Positions 22,690-34,068 are shown, counted from the first letter of the stretch. The stretch is DNA of 64,000 nt from Acestrorhynchus altus (GCA_034509495.1 CM067509.1:2868671-2932670), one strand, 5' to 3'. The notes: generated by a model not told the origin, from the sequence alone. Made by a program: numbers and translations.

Positions 22690-24289
22690 TGGGACTTAAT
22701 CCAAAACAGACAAGTACTCCACATGTTGAATGTTACAAGGTTTCAGATGTTGTGGGGCAGCAGTGCTCTTCAGGTCCTAGTGTGTGAATATGGAGACAGA
22801 AAACATAGTTGAATAAGAGAGAATAAATATCAACAATTTAAACAAATAACGCATATTTATTTGAGGGGGCTAAAGTTATAGCCCCCTGTAAAACACATCT
22901 AACGACATCATTGTTTGACAGCAAACAATATGCTCTCATTGTAACTAGTGAAGAACTCATTTAAAGTAAAAAATAAACATTGGTCTTAATTTGCTTCTCA
23001 ATGGGAATGTCATATCTGATCTGATCTGATCTGATCTGATCTGATCTGATCTGATCTGATCTGATCTGATGGTGAAAACAGGGATCCGTTTTATAGAAAA
23101 GTAAAAGTATATCCTAATATGATCCATACAAACAGTCCATATATAATCCTGTTCAGCTGCCATATCTCAACCCTTTGTTAGGTATCCTGTGTATCGTACT
23201 GTGAGGTGTGGCGACGGTTGGTACTTTATGCACAAATAGGAATCGGCTTAGCTTTGGGAAGTTATGGAATTTGCAACTGTTTTTCTTTGTGCCTTGTCCA
23301 AAGCATTCCATTGTTCTTTGATTCTTCAGAAAAGCACAACAGAATCTACAGACATTACAATGACTGGGAGTAGTCAAACCTAATGCACAGTGAAACACAT
23401 CAAATACCTGAAGAGATCAAAAGTACACTTTGAACTACAGCCCAAAAAATGTGGTTAAACTCTCCTCCGATGTTGCTGTAACACCGCGGAGAAAACCTGC
23501 TGTCCTTCCCATTCTCCTTTTCTAAATTGTAGTAAACATCATCCAAAGGTGGTCCATCACATTGATCTGGCTTCCTTCCTGAGCGTACCTGGCATACTGT
23601 TCTTTAGTTGGAAGAAGCCTTTGTAGATGTTTGTGATTGTTGTCATGAAAGGCTCATATAGGGATCATTTAGCCCGAATATTGTATAATCGCCGCAGTGT
23701 CGCCGTGGTACACTACACTTTTTGAACCAAAAATAGATGGTTTTATGAGTAAATACTAAAAGAGTACATACTGTATCTCTAAATGTTCTGATCTACAGCA
23801 CATCTACAGCTTATACAGTTTAATTTGTGGTATGTTTTTTGCAAATGAAATTTGAACAAGGCATGATAGAGGCAGCGGTATTGATGGATGGAAGTCCAGT
23901 GTGCATTAAACACACCTTGATCCACAGTTTCACGTGTACCTGTGGAGCCAGCATATGAGAATATATGCCACACCTGTATGGAACCACCAGCAGCCTACAC
24001 AGTGCCTTCACACCTGGGCTTCATCGGGTCTGCACCTCACCCACAACTTTGGAAATGCAATGTCCCATCATGTAGCACTCGAACTCCAAAAAATCAACTC
24101 CAATAATTTGCTGTGCCATGCAAATCCTGGTAAGTATTCAACGTCACTCACCACACAACACCTCACAATGTATGCAGATGTGGAGTTCCCGAGCTGTCCC
24201 CTGAAGAAACACCACTTCAAAATCAATTTATATAATGATATGTCATTGTATTAGAACTGTTAGATTTAGACTCTTAGATGATGCTGAGA
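22690..24289. other. No gene; one pentanucleotide array
   Basis: Unique-looking DNA apart from the array at 23016-23070. GTAAGT after AATCCTG near 24129 is a good splice-donor word, but no matching exon frame or acceptor supports it. Confidence 0.45.
23016..23070. repeat. (CTGAT)11 pentanucleotide array
   Basis: Eleven perfect CTGAT units, 55 bases. Each junction creates GATC, so the array is a run of eleven overlapping GATC sites. Confidence 0.98.
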
Positions 24290-24636
24290 TTTTCGTTGGG
24301 AGTGACGAGGATGGACAGGATTCAGAGGGACAGTGAAGGTGGAGCAGTTTGGTGATAAAGCCAGAGGCCAGGTTGAGATGGTTGGGACATGTGTTGAGGA
24401 GGAATAGTGGATATATTGGACAAAGAATGTTGGAGATGGAGCTGGCTGGCAGAAGGAGAAGAGGAAGACCTCAGAGAAGGTTTATGGATGTAGTGAAGGT
24501 GGACATGGAGATGGTTGGTGTAACAGTAGAGGAGGCAGGGGATAGGGCAAGATGGAGGCAGATGATCCACTGTGGCCACCCCTAAAGGGAGCAGCCGGAA
24601 GAAGAAGAAGAAGAAGAAGAAGAAGAAGAAGAAGAA
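24290..24636 (+). mobile_element. RTE-like LINE, 3' end with (GAA)n tail
   Basis: The translation (78-aa frame from 24349) holds LRWLGHVLRRNSGYIGQRML, MELAGRRRRGRPQRRFMDVV and WRQMIHCG, the C-terminal signature of fish RTE-type LINE proteins. It is followed by CCCCTAAAGGGAGCAGCCGG and (GAA)n at 24598-24636. The 3' end is the same as in the minus-strand insert at 22169-22552. It is 5'-truncated. Confidence 0.8.
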
Positions 24637-24639
24637 CCA

Positions 24640-25359
24640 TATCCTTTTCTAAAAGGCATTTTGGAGAGCAAATCTTTGTGGTCTTGCTAAATTGTGCTTC
24701 AGCAAGTAGCCTGTAAGTAATGTTTGTTTAAATTGTATATTTTAGGATTGGGGAATCTGTGGGAACTTTTTGAGAACGTCTTAACCTTTAATGGTCCGTT
24801 GACTAACCAGAAGAAACCCCTCAACCTCTCCTGTCCAATATGGAGTTAAAGCAATGGGCCTCACTGTCCTCAACTGCTTGAGTAAAGCTCTCCTTCATCC
24901 ATTCCCTTCTACCTTGTTGGAGATCTAAAATAAATGGCCATGTATGAACTGCTTGCATGCAGCTGCCTTTGGCGTGAGCCAACCAGGGAGCCGTATGAAG
25001 AAATTAACTCATTTCTCACACCTTTCAGGATCCTCAGGTGCAAAAGGAAAGTTTCACAGCAGAGGTTATACAGTGATGTTAAGATTGAGGAGAAAATAAC
25101 CCCTGCTAATACCATCTGTCTTCTCTCTTCTCCCACTTTCTCACTTCCCACTCTGATGTAGCCCTACTTGCATGCATGGAATATGCTACACTGTTACATT
25201 TGAAGATGTTGCCAAAAATTGTTTACCTGTAGTCAACCAGCACCAGTTTAACGCATATATGTGAACGTATCACCTTTACTGCACCATTATGTAGCAATTT
25301 TACTTCAAGATTCTGAATCATGTTGAAGAATTCCTGTTTCATTCAGGCTTAAAAGAATC
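24640..25359. other. No recognised feature
   Basis: Unique-looking DNA without supportable gene or repeat. Confidence 0.5.
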
Positions 25360-25580
25360 GTGGTCTTTCTCAGCGAACCAGCCCACATTTAAACCAGCGC
25401 CAGTGAAACCAAGGATACGTCACAGACCATGTCATCAACAGAGGGCACTGCACAACGTCAGTAAATGGAAATGAGAAGATGACAGTGCTTATAGGCTACC
25501 TGCGACTCACTGGACACACCTACAGTAGTTCACACTGAAAAACCTACTAATCTTTGGTTTCCACTGCAACAACCTTTTCA
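25360..25580 (+). repeat. Dispersed repeat, copy 1 (pair with 50400-50585)
   Basis: Shares GCCCACATTTAAACCAGCGC, AGTGAAACCAAGGATACGTC, and GCACTGCACAACGTCA with the block at 50481-50560. The flanks hold 'TTTCCACTGCAAC...AGGTTCCAGAAC' against 'TTTCCACCAAAAA...GGTTCTTGAACTGG', in a different order. It is likely a MITE with rearranged ends. Confidence 0.55.
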
Positions 25581-25840
25581 GGTTCCAGAACAAGACCTGC
25601 AGAAGGACTATACCTGCACGATGGACAAAAGTGTCTCTATCACTGCCACTGCTGGATTGCTGCTACTTAGTGGACCTCAGTTCTGTTTGTTAGAAAACAA
25701 AAGTGTTATAAGAGTCATGGATCTCTTCAGTACGACCTATCCTACCACTCGTGTTAGGGTGCCTACACACAGGAGGCTGATGAAACAGAAGTCCCCTAAT
25801 GTACACAAGCAGAAAAAGACTTTTCACTTTGAGTATTAAA

Positions 25841-26248
25841 TAATTGGGCATGTCCCAATTACTTATAATTGAGTAATTATAATCTTTTGAGTATACAGTA
25901 TGGAAAAAAAGAGAAAAGTGTAATGGATGAGTATACTCAAATATCCAAAAAGCATACTCAAACCTGTTTTTGACTGTGGTTATGATGGACACTATTCTCC
26001 CACAATACACTGGGAAATGGAAATTGAGAGTCTACTCTTATCTGCAAAAAATGACATGGTGGAGAACCATGTGAATCCACCTGCACTGGTACCAGGTGAA
26101 CTTGCAATGGTGTATGTTGTCATAGCAACCCTTCTTAATTTCCTGTTGGTGCAAAATGGATTAATACATCATTTGTATATAATTCAAACAAGTATATAGT
26201 CTATATGTTCTAGTAATAGTGTACAGCCCACAATTGGGACACAGCCCA
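25841..26248. mobile_element. Palindromic-end MITE, about 400 bp
   Basis: The left end TTGGGCATGTCCCAATTACT and the right end, read inverted, GGGCTGTGTCCCAATTGT form imperfect terminal inverted repeats. The inside has GAGTATACTCAAATATCC and CTCCCACAATACACTGGGAA. A related block is at 41480-41665. There is no coding capacity beyond chance frames. Confidence 0.5.
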
Positions 26249-26249
26249 C

Positions 26250-27236
26250 TTCAGTTATTATTACAACCCATTCTGACCTGAAGGCACATCCAATAGAAAC
26301 AAGGATGGACAGACATAGATGTGAGAGTTCAAAGTCCAAGAAAGACAAAAACTGCTGCAGAGGAATGTTACATTTATCAGCTGCAATGTTACAGAAAGCT
26401 GTTCCAAAATGAAGGACCCCTGTATTTGATGCAGTTTGGAAGAAGCAACTGATGTGAAATACCCACATATTTCTACACATGTAGAAGAGCTTGTTTAACA
26501 GGTTCAGCTTTATATACTTGCCTTCACATATTGACTTATCACTGCCTAACATATTTGGCCCCATAAGCACAAGAGGCAGGACCTTTCTAGGCTGTTCCAT
26601 TTATGTAACCAGTAGGCTACCAAGAAGGAGTCTTCATAAGACAGTCCAACCAAAGATCTGCCCTACCACAGGTGCACTCAAGGCTTTGGAATGCAACTAA
26701 AATCTGCTGGTGTATATATCCTTGCATTGTCTACAATGTAGGCACCCTTAGTCACTGCTAGTACGCTTCATTTCATGCACTTGTAAGAAGTTGTTGAGGC
26801 TAAAACTCGTTAATTAGAGCAGCTGTCATTTTGGCCATGTGGCGAATTTTAATGCACACGATTGAATCTTCTTAACTGGACTGTTTCACTACTGCTGTCC
26901 TAATACTGTGGTATTGACCTTGACCCAGTTGTAATGATTTATCGTAAACAACAGCGAAAAGCTGGCCACTGATATGCCCGTGCTAAATCCCTTCAAGATT
27001 CTTATGAAGAAAAAAAAAAAAAAATCTCAAAATATGTCACATTGGCTGATCACTGCACAAGCAGTAATTATAAACATGCATTCTTGTCTGAAAATCTGGG
27101 CATAATGTTCCATGTCACTCCAATCAAAGCTCCTTGGGCTTCTTGATTACAACCCAAACGAGAAAACAAGATGCGACTTTATTCTGTATCCACGCAGACA
27201 TCTGTTTGTATAGCAACTACAAGCAGGGGATGTGGG
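26250..27236. other. Single-copy DNA; candidate conserved element near 27000
   Basis: No gene is supportable. 26940-27230, continuing past the TG run to about 27400, is repeat-free apart from a 15-nt A run. It holds GTAATTATAAACATGCATTC, CCAATCAAAGCTCC and CCAATTAACATGGGCAG. Candidate regulatory island by texture. Confidence 0.3.
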
Positions 27237-27260
27237 ATTGTGTGTGTGGGTGTGTGTGTA

Positions 27261-27290
<30 letters not shown>
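27237..27290. repeat. (TG)n microsatellite with GC end
   Basis: TG repeat with three early interruptions, ending in GCGCGCG. Confidence 0.95.
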
Positions 27291-27291
<1 letters not shown>

Positions 27292-27649
27292 CTTGCCCCG
27301 ATTTGTCACCAAATGTCCAATTAACATGGGCAGAGGAGATTAGTGTCCTCGGCGCAGAGGGGATTACTCAAGCCGTTTAATTGCGATTTGGCAGGAGTCG
27401 ACAACGGACTGTGTTCTGTGAGCTTTTCAGATTATGCGGTGGTGAAATGTGTGACGTGGTATGGACACCTATATATATAGAGTGCAATGGACCATGCAAC
27501 TTTATGACTGAGCACTACCACAACCTTGCTCTTCTTTGGTGGGCAACATTCTGGCCGAATAGAAATAGTGATACACACTGTCTCCACTTGTTTTATATCA
27601 TCTGATTTATGATAAGATCACGAGCATTTAGTAATGATATGAGGGTTAG
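27291..27649. other. No recognised gene
   Basis: Continues the repeat-free stretch described above to about 27400, then featureless. Confidence 0.4.
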
Positions 27650-27970
27650 ATTGAAGCCTTCAACCCCGAGAACACTGTCCCAGCTGTTAAACATGGTGGG
27701 GGTGGCATCATGCTCTGGTGCTGCTTTACTGCCATTAGAACTAAATCATTGCAGTGAAAGGAACAATGTAGAAGAAGAACTAGCTCGGAATTAATCAGCA
27801 TAAACTAAAATAATCAGCAATACAGTGGGACGTGGAACCAATCGGGTGTCCCATCAGGATCTTGACCCCTAACACATATCAAAGGTAGTTAATAGATGAA
27901 GCAGGCCAACATAAAACCTTTGGAATTACCTTTCCAAAATCTTGTCCTTAGCCCTTTTGAAAATATGAGG
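27650..27970 (+). mobile_element. Tc1-like transposase relic
   Basis: In one frame the DNA reads ENTVPAVKHGGGGIMLWCCF, the Tc1 core PTVKHGGGSIMLWGCF. About 140 bases on, HQDLDP then HISK follow, which corresponds to the QQDNDPKHTSK box that carries the second catalytic Asp. That Asp is kept (the D before L), but stops follow directly and the frame is broken repeatedly. The N-terminal half and inverted ends are not found. Confidence 0.7.
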
Positions 27971-27974
27971 ATTG

Positions 27975-28744
27975 TGCTTCAAAGCCAGGATTTGTGCCAA
28001 TTCTGCATTGAAATGTCCCTTTTTTCTGTGCTGGTCACTCCAGTCAATGATATCATGCAGCTTTTTTCGTGTGGCAACTGTAATCGATCATGATCACCAA
28101 TCGGAATGTTCTCAGTCCTCAGCACCACTGACTTAAAGCAATGCATTTTGGTGAGAATGTGTAATTGCGCTGAGCATGTGGAGGATTTCTTGTTCATTGT
28201 GAAGTTTTCGTTCAACGTGAATGAATCTGATTGTTGAGAGTTTATAGTTAGTCAGTCGTCGGGGTTCTGAGTGGAGAACTTGGAGAAAGCAGAGTGAAGG
28301 ACATGTCTTCAGAGCTATAGATACTGTTGTAATGTTATTAGCACAATATCAAGAGTAACTTTTCAGTTGAGTTAAATCAGGATTAACTTTTAATAAAATT
28401 AAAGGATATATATGTTGTTAAATTGCAAACTTTCGTCACAGTGTAGAGAACAAATATAAACATAAAATTAAACACGGGGAAATGGGATCTCTAGGCTTTC
28501 TCTGACGTGCAGCAACATGGAAATAAACATATACACATATAACACATACAGCTGGTTAGGATACATCCAGTCCAGCTCACTACAAAACCTCCCATCAGTA
28601 AGGTATCAATTTAGATGGACATATATGTTATGTTTACAAGACAATGGTCATTATAACTGTAATGTACTACACTGTAACACAGGTACATTACATCACAGGT
28701 CACCACAATCTATAGCAATGATAACCTGGAATATACTATCAATT
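27975..28744. other. No recognised feature
   Basis: AT-rich, unique-looking, no supportable gene. Confidence 0.5.
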
Positions 28745-29085
28745 CTGCAATAAAAAAGCCTGTTTGGCTCCCCTGTCACTCTCTTCTTGTCACAATTCTG
28801 TTTTGTTTTGGTTACCCCACATGTTTGTTTACAGTGTTGCCTCCACCTTTGCCCCACCTATCAGTGCTTTCCACCTGTGTATCATTTGTACCCTAACCGT
28901 GTGTAACTCAGCCCCAGGTGTTCCTAGTCTTGTCTGCTAATTTAAGTTCCGTTCTTTCAGTCAGTCTTGGTCAGTGTCAGCGTGTGTTACATCATCGGTA
29001 TTACAGGTACAGGTAATCCTGTTGTTTGTCTTGTTAATAAATAATTCAGAACCCTGCGAGTATGTCTGCCTCTCCACCTCTCCAC
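28745..29085 (+). repeat. T-rich dispersed repeat family L, copy 1
   Basis: Shares ordered blocks with 47546-48020: TCACAATTCTGTTTTGTTTT, CCACCTGTGTATCATTTGTA, CCCCAGGTGTTCCTAGTC, and the AATAAA-containing end TTGTTAATAAATAATTCAGA followed by TGTCTGCCTC. A TTTAAG/TATA-like box and a polyadenylation word occur in sensible order, so a solo LTR is possible. I cannot confirm it. Confidence 0.5.
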
Positions 29086-29254
29086 TTTACAATTCTTTCG
29101 GGTCATGGAGCTCCCACACCCCTTTGAGAAGTCAAACCAGTCTTTATCCTGGTTTTAGGATGGACTCTGTTCTACCGTCTTTGGCTCGCCAGCTCTCTCT
29201 TCTGCTGTTATTCTACCCGTTTGCTGTTCTTCATGTTGGAGGGAGAGGAGGAGA

Positions 29255-29391
29255 ACATAAGTGCAGATAGATTTATTAACAAGATGAACCAAAATGCAGT
29301 CACAAAACAAGAACCAAAACAAGGAAATAACAGGAAAACCAAAGATAGAAAGACCAAACTACTCAAACCAAAAAAAAAAAAAAAATATATA

Positions 29392-29476
<85 letters not shown>

Positions 29477-29650
29477 TTTATATGCATATATATATATATG
29501 CACACAATGACAGACAAGAGACACCAAAAGACAGGGCTACTTATACACAGGCAGAGACTAGAGACACCTGGAATGGAATAACGAGAGGGCAGGTTTACAA
29601 GGGAACACTAATATTAGGACAGGGCGACGGTGAAGACCTGGCCAAAACAT
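29255..29650 (-). repeat. Family L, copy 2, inverted next to copy 1
   Basis: The reverse strand reads CTTGTAAACCTGCCCTCTCG, then TTCCAGGTGTCTCTAGTC, and ends in CATCTTGTTAATAAATCTAT, the family order. With copy 1 it makes an inverted pair around a spacer of about 170 bases (29086-29254). A large A/TA/GT tract sits inside this copy. The 143-aa Lys-rich frame here is an artefact. Confidence 0.55.
29370..29505. repeat. Compound A(n)-(TA)n-A(n)-(AT)n-(GT)n-(AT)n tract
   Basis: Alternating simple sequence: A run, short TA, about 30 A, about 34 bases of AT, 18 bases of GT, then TATGCATATATATATATATG. Such tracts are prone to slippage and sequencing error, so lengths are approximate. Confidence 0.95.
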
Positions 29651-29654
29651 AAGA

Positions 29655-30764
29655 GCACATTGATATCCTGTATTAGGTTACTTTGCTTCCTCCCCACACA
29701 GGAATTCTACTGCTTTCAGTTTATTAAAAAGAACATTGCTGCTTTAATAATCAATGGGCATGTGTATTCTTTTGATCTGGTATGGTGTGTTAATTTGTGC
29801 ACCGTACTCTTGTTGTAGCTCATTCTGCCCCAGAAAGAGTACAATTCAAAGAATTCACTGGAAGCTGATTATTACCATGACATTCATCCAAAATGAGTTT
29901 ATGTAAACGTCCTACAACTACTCGACTTGCTTAAAACCATTGGTCTAGAGGTCAGACCGCTGAATGTCTGACGTTCATTTACTGCTCTCTTTGAACTCAC
30001 CTTTGCTATGTCTAGACCCCCTGACGTATCAGCTTTTTTTTTCAGACGCAGCGCAGTGTTTGCTGGTTCCTCAGGCTCCGATAACCTCAAAACAACATGA
30101 TGCATGATTTGTGCTCGTCCTTTGGGGGCTATTTTGGGAAACGGCAGCATTAGTCGCTCTGAAAACCTGACATGAATGGATGCTATCACAGCCCACGGCC
30201 AACTCTCATGCTCATATGTCCCTTTCCAAACACACCAGAAGCCTGACCTGAAATTACAAATCGGAAATGCCCGAATAAAAGCAACATTTGTGACAGGAAT
30301 TTCATGACCATGGCCTGGGCTTGAAATGAACACAAACAGAAGCTATAAAAAGGGGTTTTGTGACGCTTCCCAAATGAGGGAGGGCACGGTTCTGATATGC
30401 ATGTGAGTGACAGCTCAGTACCGACTGAAAATGCTGGATCAGATGTCCAGTGGGAAATAATGAATCCTGTCTGAAACTTGAAATATCAAAGACTGGAAGC
30501 ACAACACGATATAAAGTGAAGTAGTGTGTGAAAGAAACAGTGTCCACATGTGAGAATCAGCACAGTATGTTAGACTACAGTGTCTTTCCTTGAGCTTAAT
30601 GTGAACCCTGCTACATAACACTGACATGACCATGCAATAAACATGCTATGGCTGGTGTCGTATGTTCTCAGGAGTTGCCAAGACAGATTTGATCAAGTTA
30701 TACAACAGTGGCATGTTAACCTTATTGGTTACTGCCACGAGAGACACTAAAAACAGGACTACTG
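29655..30764. other. Unrecognised single-copy DNA with a 144-aa minus frame
   Basis: The minus frame at 29899-30333 is the longest open frame here that does not overlap a recognised repeat. It has no domain I know, no obvious splice sites at its ends and no poly(A) signal in place. I treat it as chance. 29930-30320 is repeat-free and could be conserved non-coding DNA instead. Confidence 0.3.
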
Positions 30765-30870
30765 CTGGTCCACCCTTAGACCACCAGAATATTGTCCTGC
30801 GTACACGATCTAACTAGTTTTTAATCTCCTTAAAGCGTATTTTAAATGCACAGAGACTTTTATTTTAGAA
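30765..30870 (+). repeat. Old dispersed repeat, copy 2 (pair with 11270-11400)
   Basis: Has TGGTCCACCCTTAGACCACC, AATATTG, CTAGTTTTTAATCTCCTTAA, GCGTATTTT and TTTTATTTTAGAAAATAA in the same order as copy 1. Confidence 0.5.
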
Positions 30871-31024
30871 AATAAAATAAGACAAATATTATAAAAGGTG
30901 AGAAACATAATGACCACATTTTTGATGCTGTGCTAAAAAGTATTAACTAAACCAATTTTCTTACGATAACGACAAGATAAATAAATGAACTCGACTCAAA
31001 ATTACTGGAGTCAAAAATGAGAGA

Positions 31025-31157
31025 CATCCATCCATCCATCCACTTTCTGCACCGCTTAGTCCTGAATAGGGTCACGGGGGAGCCGGTGCCCAGCCCGCAA
31101 CTCTGAGCTTAAGGGCGGGAAACAACCCTAGACAGGGCGCTAATCCATCGTAGGGCG
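31025..31157 (-). mobile_element. SINE 3' half with (ATGG)n tail
   Basis: The minus strand gives CGCCCTACGATGGATTAGCG, 'GGTTGTTTCCCGCCC', 'GGGCTGGGCACCGGCTCCCC' and the tail AGTGGATGGATGGATGG. This matches the last 130 bases of the full SINE at 58794-59138 closely. Confidence 0.85.
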
Positions 31158-31159
31158 AA

Positions 31160-31674
31160 AATGAAAGACAATTAAAGGGAATTAAAGACAAATGTCAAAA
31201 AAATCCTGGATTTTGCCAAGATTAAGCAAGTCTGTTTAATTCCCACCTTCATGTCAACACATACATGCATGTACATCAGGTGAGACGACAGAGAGTCAAA
31301 CCCAGAGGCAGAACCAGTCGAAATCTCTGTTGTAGCTGGGATATGGATGGAGAATGGGTTGCCACTGAAGCATATGGGGATGGATGAAAATGGTTAACTA
31401 AACAAATGTACAACAGGTGGTAAATGTTGTACTTACCTTGTAGAGGATCGAGTTTTTAAAGGTGTCACAGAATTCCATAATAGTCGCAATAATCCAGAAT
31501 AGCATAGCTAAGAAATGTCAAACAAACAAAGAAAAACATCATTTTTAAATGATTAATGTCCTACTGCGTAGTGTTGATACCTAATCTGAGTGCCCGTGGT
31601 GTCCAGTTGGCACAGTATAGAGGTAGCTGGCTGAATATTTTGTAGCTGGTCAATTGTACATTAGATTTAAACAG
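31160..31674. other. No recognised feature
   Basis: No gene or repeat is recognised. A partial, divergent unit of the minisatellite that follows may start near 31600. Confidence 0.45.
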
Positions 31675-31870
31675 CTCCAGAGGTGCCCTTGTGCCAGACA
31701 ACACCATCAGTGTTTGCTTTGGTTGGCTACCATAAATCTTTAGCCACTCCAGAGGCACCACAGGCCAGATAATTACACTGGTGCCTGCTTTGGTCAGGTA
31801 ATGTTAGCCACTCCAGAGGAGCCCTCATACCAGATAACAGCACTGGTGTCTGCTTCAATCAGCTGTGTAG
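31675..31870. repeat. Minisatellite, three units of about 60-72 bp
   Basis: Units start at 31675, 31747 and 31811, each with CTCCAGAGG. They share a CCAGA(C/T)AA(C/T) block, an ACTGGTG or TCAGTGT block and TGCTT(T/C). Unit lengths are 72, 64 and about 60, so indels have accumulated. Confidence 0.8.
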
Positions 31871-31874
31871 CTGT

Positions 31875-32399
31875 GCCCATTCCCATTTTGTGCTCTAAAC
31901 TGTCCTTCCAGACACTGGATTTGGGGTTTTCATGAGCTATATAACGTACTTTTTTCACAAACCCAAAAAGTGCGCGAGCAAGCTAGTGATCAGTGTTGGT
32001 CGAGCGCTCCTGAAGAGGGTAATAATGGTCTTGAATTTGTACCGAATCTGTCTGACTGATTATCAACAACTCTTCTTCTGAGCTCCTCAGAAATCACCTG
32101 GCTTCACGCCATTATACACTTCCTAGACTATGATAGATGCCCGTTCTTTGAGTCAAACCGTTCACCCCTGACTGCAAACAGCTGACTCAAATTTGACCAT
32201 CCAATTATTTTGCCACAGACATGTAATATGAGGTCATTTTCCTCAATTTCTCTCTCTCTCGCTCTATCTTCCCTGTGCATCCTACCCTCCTGCGTGCCTT
32301 TCCCTTCCACTCAAGCTCCATTTACATCTGCAAAAGGAAATATGGATTTACCAAACACAATCCATACAGTGGGAATGTGTTAATGAGGTACAATAGTCA
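31875..32399. other. No recognised feature
   Basis: Unique-looking; short CT-rich patch near 32245-32275. Confidence 0.45.
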
Positions 32400-32416
32400 C
32401 CCCCCCCCCCCCACCA

Positions 32417-32453
<37 letters not shown>
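32400..32453. repeat. C13 run and (CA)n microsatellite
   Basis: Thirteen C (32400-32412), a short CCACCACCAC bridge, then CA repeats to 32453. Confidence 0.97.
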
Positions 32454-32454
<1 letters not shown>

Positions 32455-32603
32455 TGCTTGTATGCTTGTACATGCAAGTACATACATGTACAGCTACAAC
32501 TGTTTCATTAAAAGGCTTTTTGTGTAACTGTATTTAAATGATCTCAGTAGTGATGAGATTCAAGCTGCAACACAGCACAGGTTGCATATTTCTGATGTAT
32601 CTG

Positions 32604-32803
32604 TAACATGTCCTAATGTTTTGGACACCCCTTAAAGGAATGCCTTCCTTTTTCAAATGCACCCATTGTTAACGCAAATGAAAATGCACACCCACTGCTT
32701 TTCTAGTTATTGTAGAGAAGTACTGCTAATGGAACAGGACTCTCTGGAGCTGATAAACATGAACCTATTGACACAATGCTTAATGCCAAGCATTTTCTCT
32801 GCT
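32604..32803 (-). mobile_element. MITE fragment (same family as 20863-21480)
   Basis: On the plus strand: TAATGTTTTGGACACCCCTT, CACCCATTGTTAACGC, AGAGAAGTACTGCTAATGGA and ACTCTCTGGAGC. The last two are the reverse of CCAGAGAGTCCTATTCTATT-GGCAGTACTTCTCT at 21390-21420. That places this as the other end of the family in inverse orientation. Confidence 0.6.
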
Positions 32804-32809
32804 ATGACG

Positions 32810-33822
32810 GTGCATCATTCTTACTTTTGAGATGAGTGGTTTTCACCTCTCTGACCTCTCTGGGCCTCTTGTTGCTGAATGCAATTAAAATCAAATTGAT
32901 TTTGTCAGTAATCCAAACAATACATTTACATGCATTTGACTAATCAGATAATGGGAACTCTGGGGTGAGTCATGAGTCTGGCAATAATCAGATTTCTATT
33001 CTGCAACCATCCAATAATCTACAGAAGAAAGTGAAGGAGCAAGACGAAAGGCGGAGTCCCTACTGGTAAGTGTTGCTGCATGCTCCTCCCCTGATTAGGG
33101 ACAGCTGCAGCTTGTCAGCAAGAGTACATATGCAGTCTAAAGGTGTGTTCTGATCACCATAGTGACTTCCTGTGAAGTGAGCTTCCAAACCACAGTGAAA
33201 ACGGGGAACTTCGAACCGGATAGGGAACATTGAGGACTGGTTTATCACTGCATGAGAAGTTGACTCCAAGATCTCCCATCAGCCACTGCATTTTGGGGGT
33301 TAAACAATTGGCCCTAATCACAAGAAGTACAATACAACCTCTAAACATGACACAGAACATAAATCCACATTAATTACCATATTACATAATGTAAGGCACA
33401 GCTGCAGTTCATTAGTTACTTTAGAAAACAAAGGAGCGGCCAATGTTTGTGGTGAATGCCACGCCCTGTCGCTTACTCGATGGCATATACAGCATTCCAA
33501 ATGGAACGACTTTCCTTACCTGATACCATGTGATTCCTGTGTAGGGAATACAAGGGTACTGCTTAAATATTGAGTGTGTGCAAAACCACTAATAAGATCG
33601 GTTCTGAAGGCAGCTCTGCCTCTGAGGCAGAACAAACGCATCTGGTTCAGAGACTAAACAATTAAAATAGTCAGAATGTGGAGCTTTAGAAAGATGTTGT
33701 TGCTCATATGTGGACGATTGTGCAATTCAGGTTAAATCCAATTCGAATCCAATCTTTACTGCATTCAACTGCAATAACTGGCATGAACCTCTAGCTGTCA
33801 TAGGAAATCATGCTATACTGGT
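32810..33822. other. No recognised feature
   Basis: No gene, and no repeat that I recognise. Open frames on the minus strand (33060-33500) overlap each other in different frames and are not supported. Confidence 0.45.
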
Positions 33823-33965
33823 ATATGGTCATATCATGGTTTCATGGTACTCTCCATACTGGCATGGTGCTCTCCATACTGGCATATGGTTTTATCATGG
33901 TTTCATGGTGCTCTCCATACTGGCATATGGTTGTATCATGGTTTCATGGTACTCTCCATACTGGC
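33823..33965. repeat. 41-bp minisatellite, 3.5 units
   Basis: The unit starts ATATGGT, contains ATCATGGTTTCATGGT and ends CTCTCCATACTGGC. Three complete 41-base units and one 20-base partial unit (second in order) account for all 143 bases. Units differ by only one to three substitutions, so the array is young. Confidence 0.92.
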
Positions 33966-34068
33966 ATGCCTTGCCTTAGAAGAATGTTAACTAGTTTCCC
34001 TGGCAATATTCCCACATATAAAGCTCAGAGGAGAAGAAGATACACATTTCTAAAGCTCAACCTACAGA

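Noticed and set aside
24128..24136. Good splice-donor word GTAAGT
   Set aside because: No acceptor or open frame upstream makes an exon with it.
22169..24636. The two (GAA)n-tailed LINE ends as one large inverted element
   Set aside because: The left copy has its own 15-bp target duplication, and the contents between them are unrelated. They are independent insertions.
29221..29652. 143-aa Lys-rich open frame
   Set aside because: Made by A and AT simple sequence inside a dispersed repeat.
29899..30333. 144-aa minus-strand frame outside known repeats
   Set aside because: No domain, splice signal or start context supports it. Non-coding conserved sequence is as likely.
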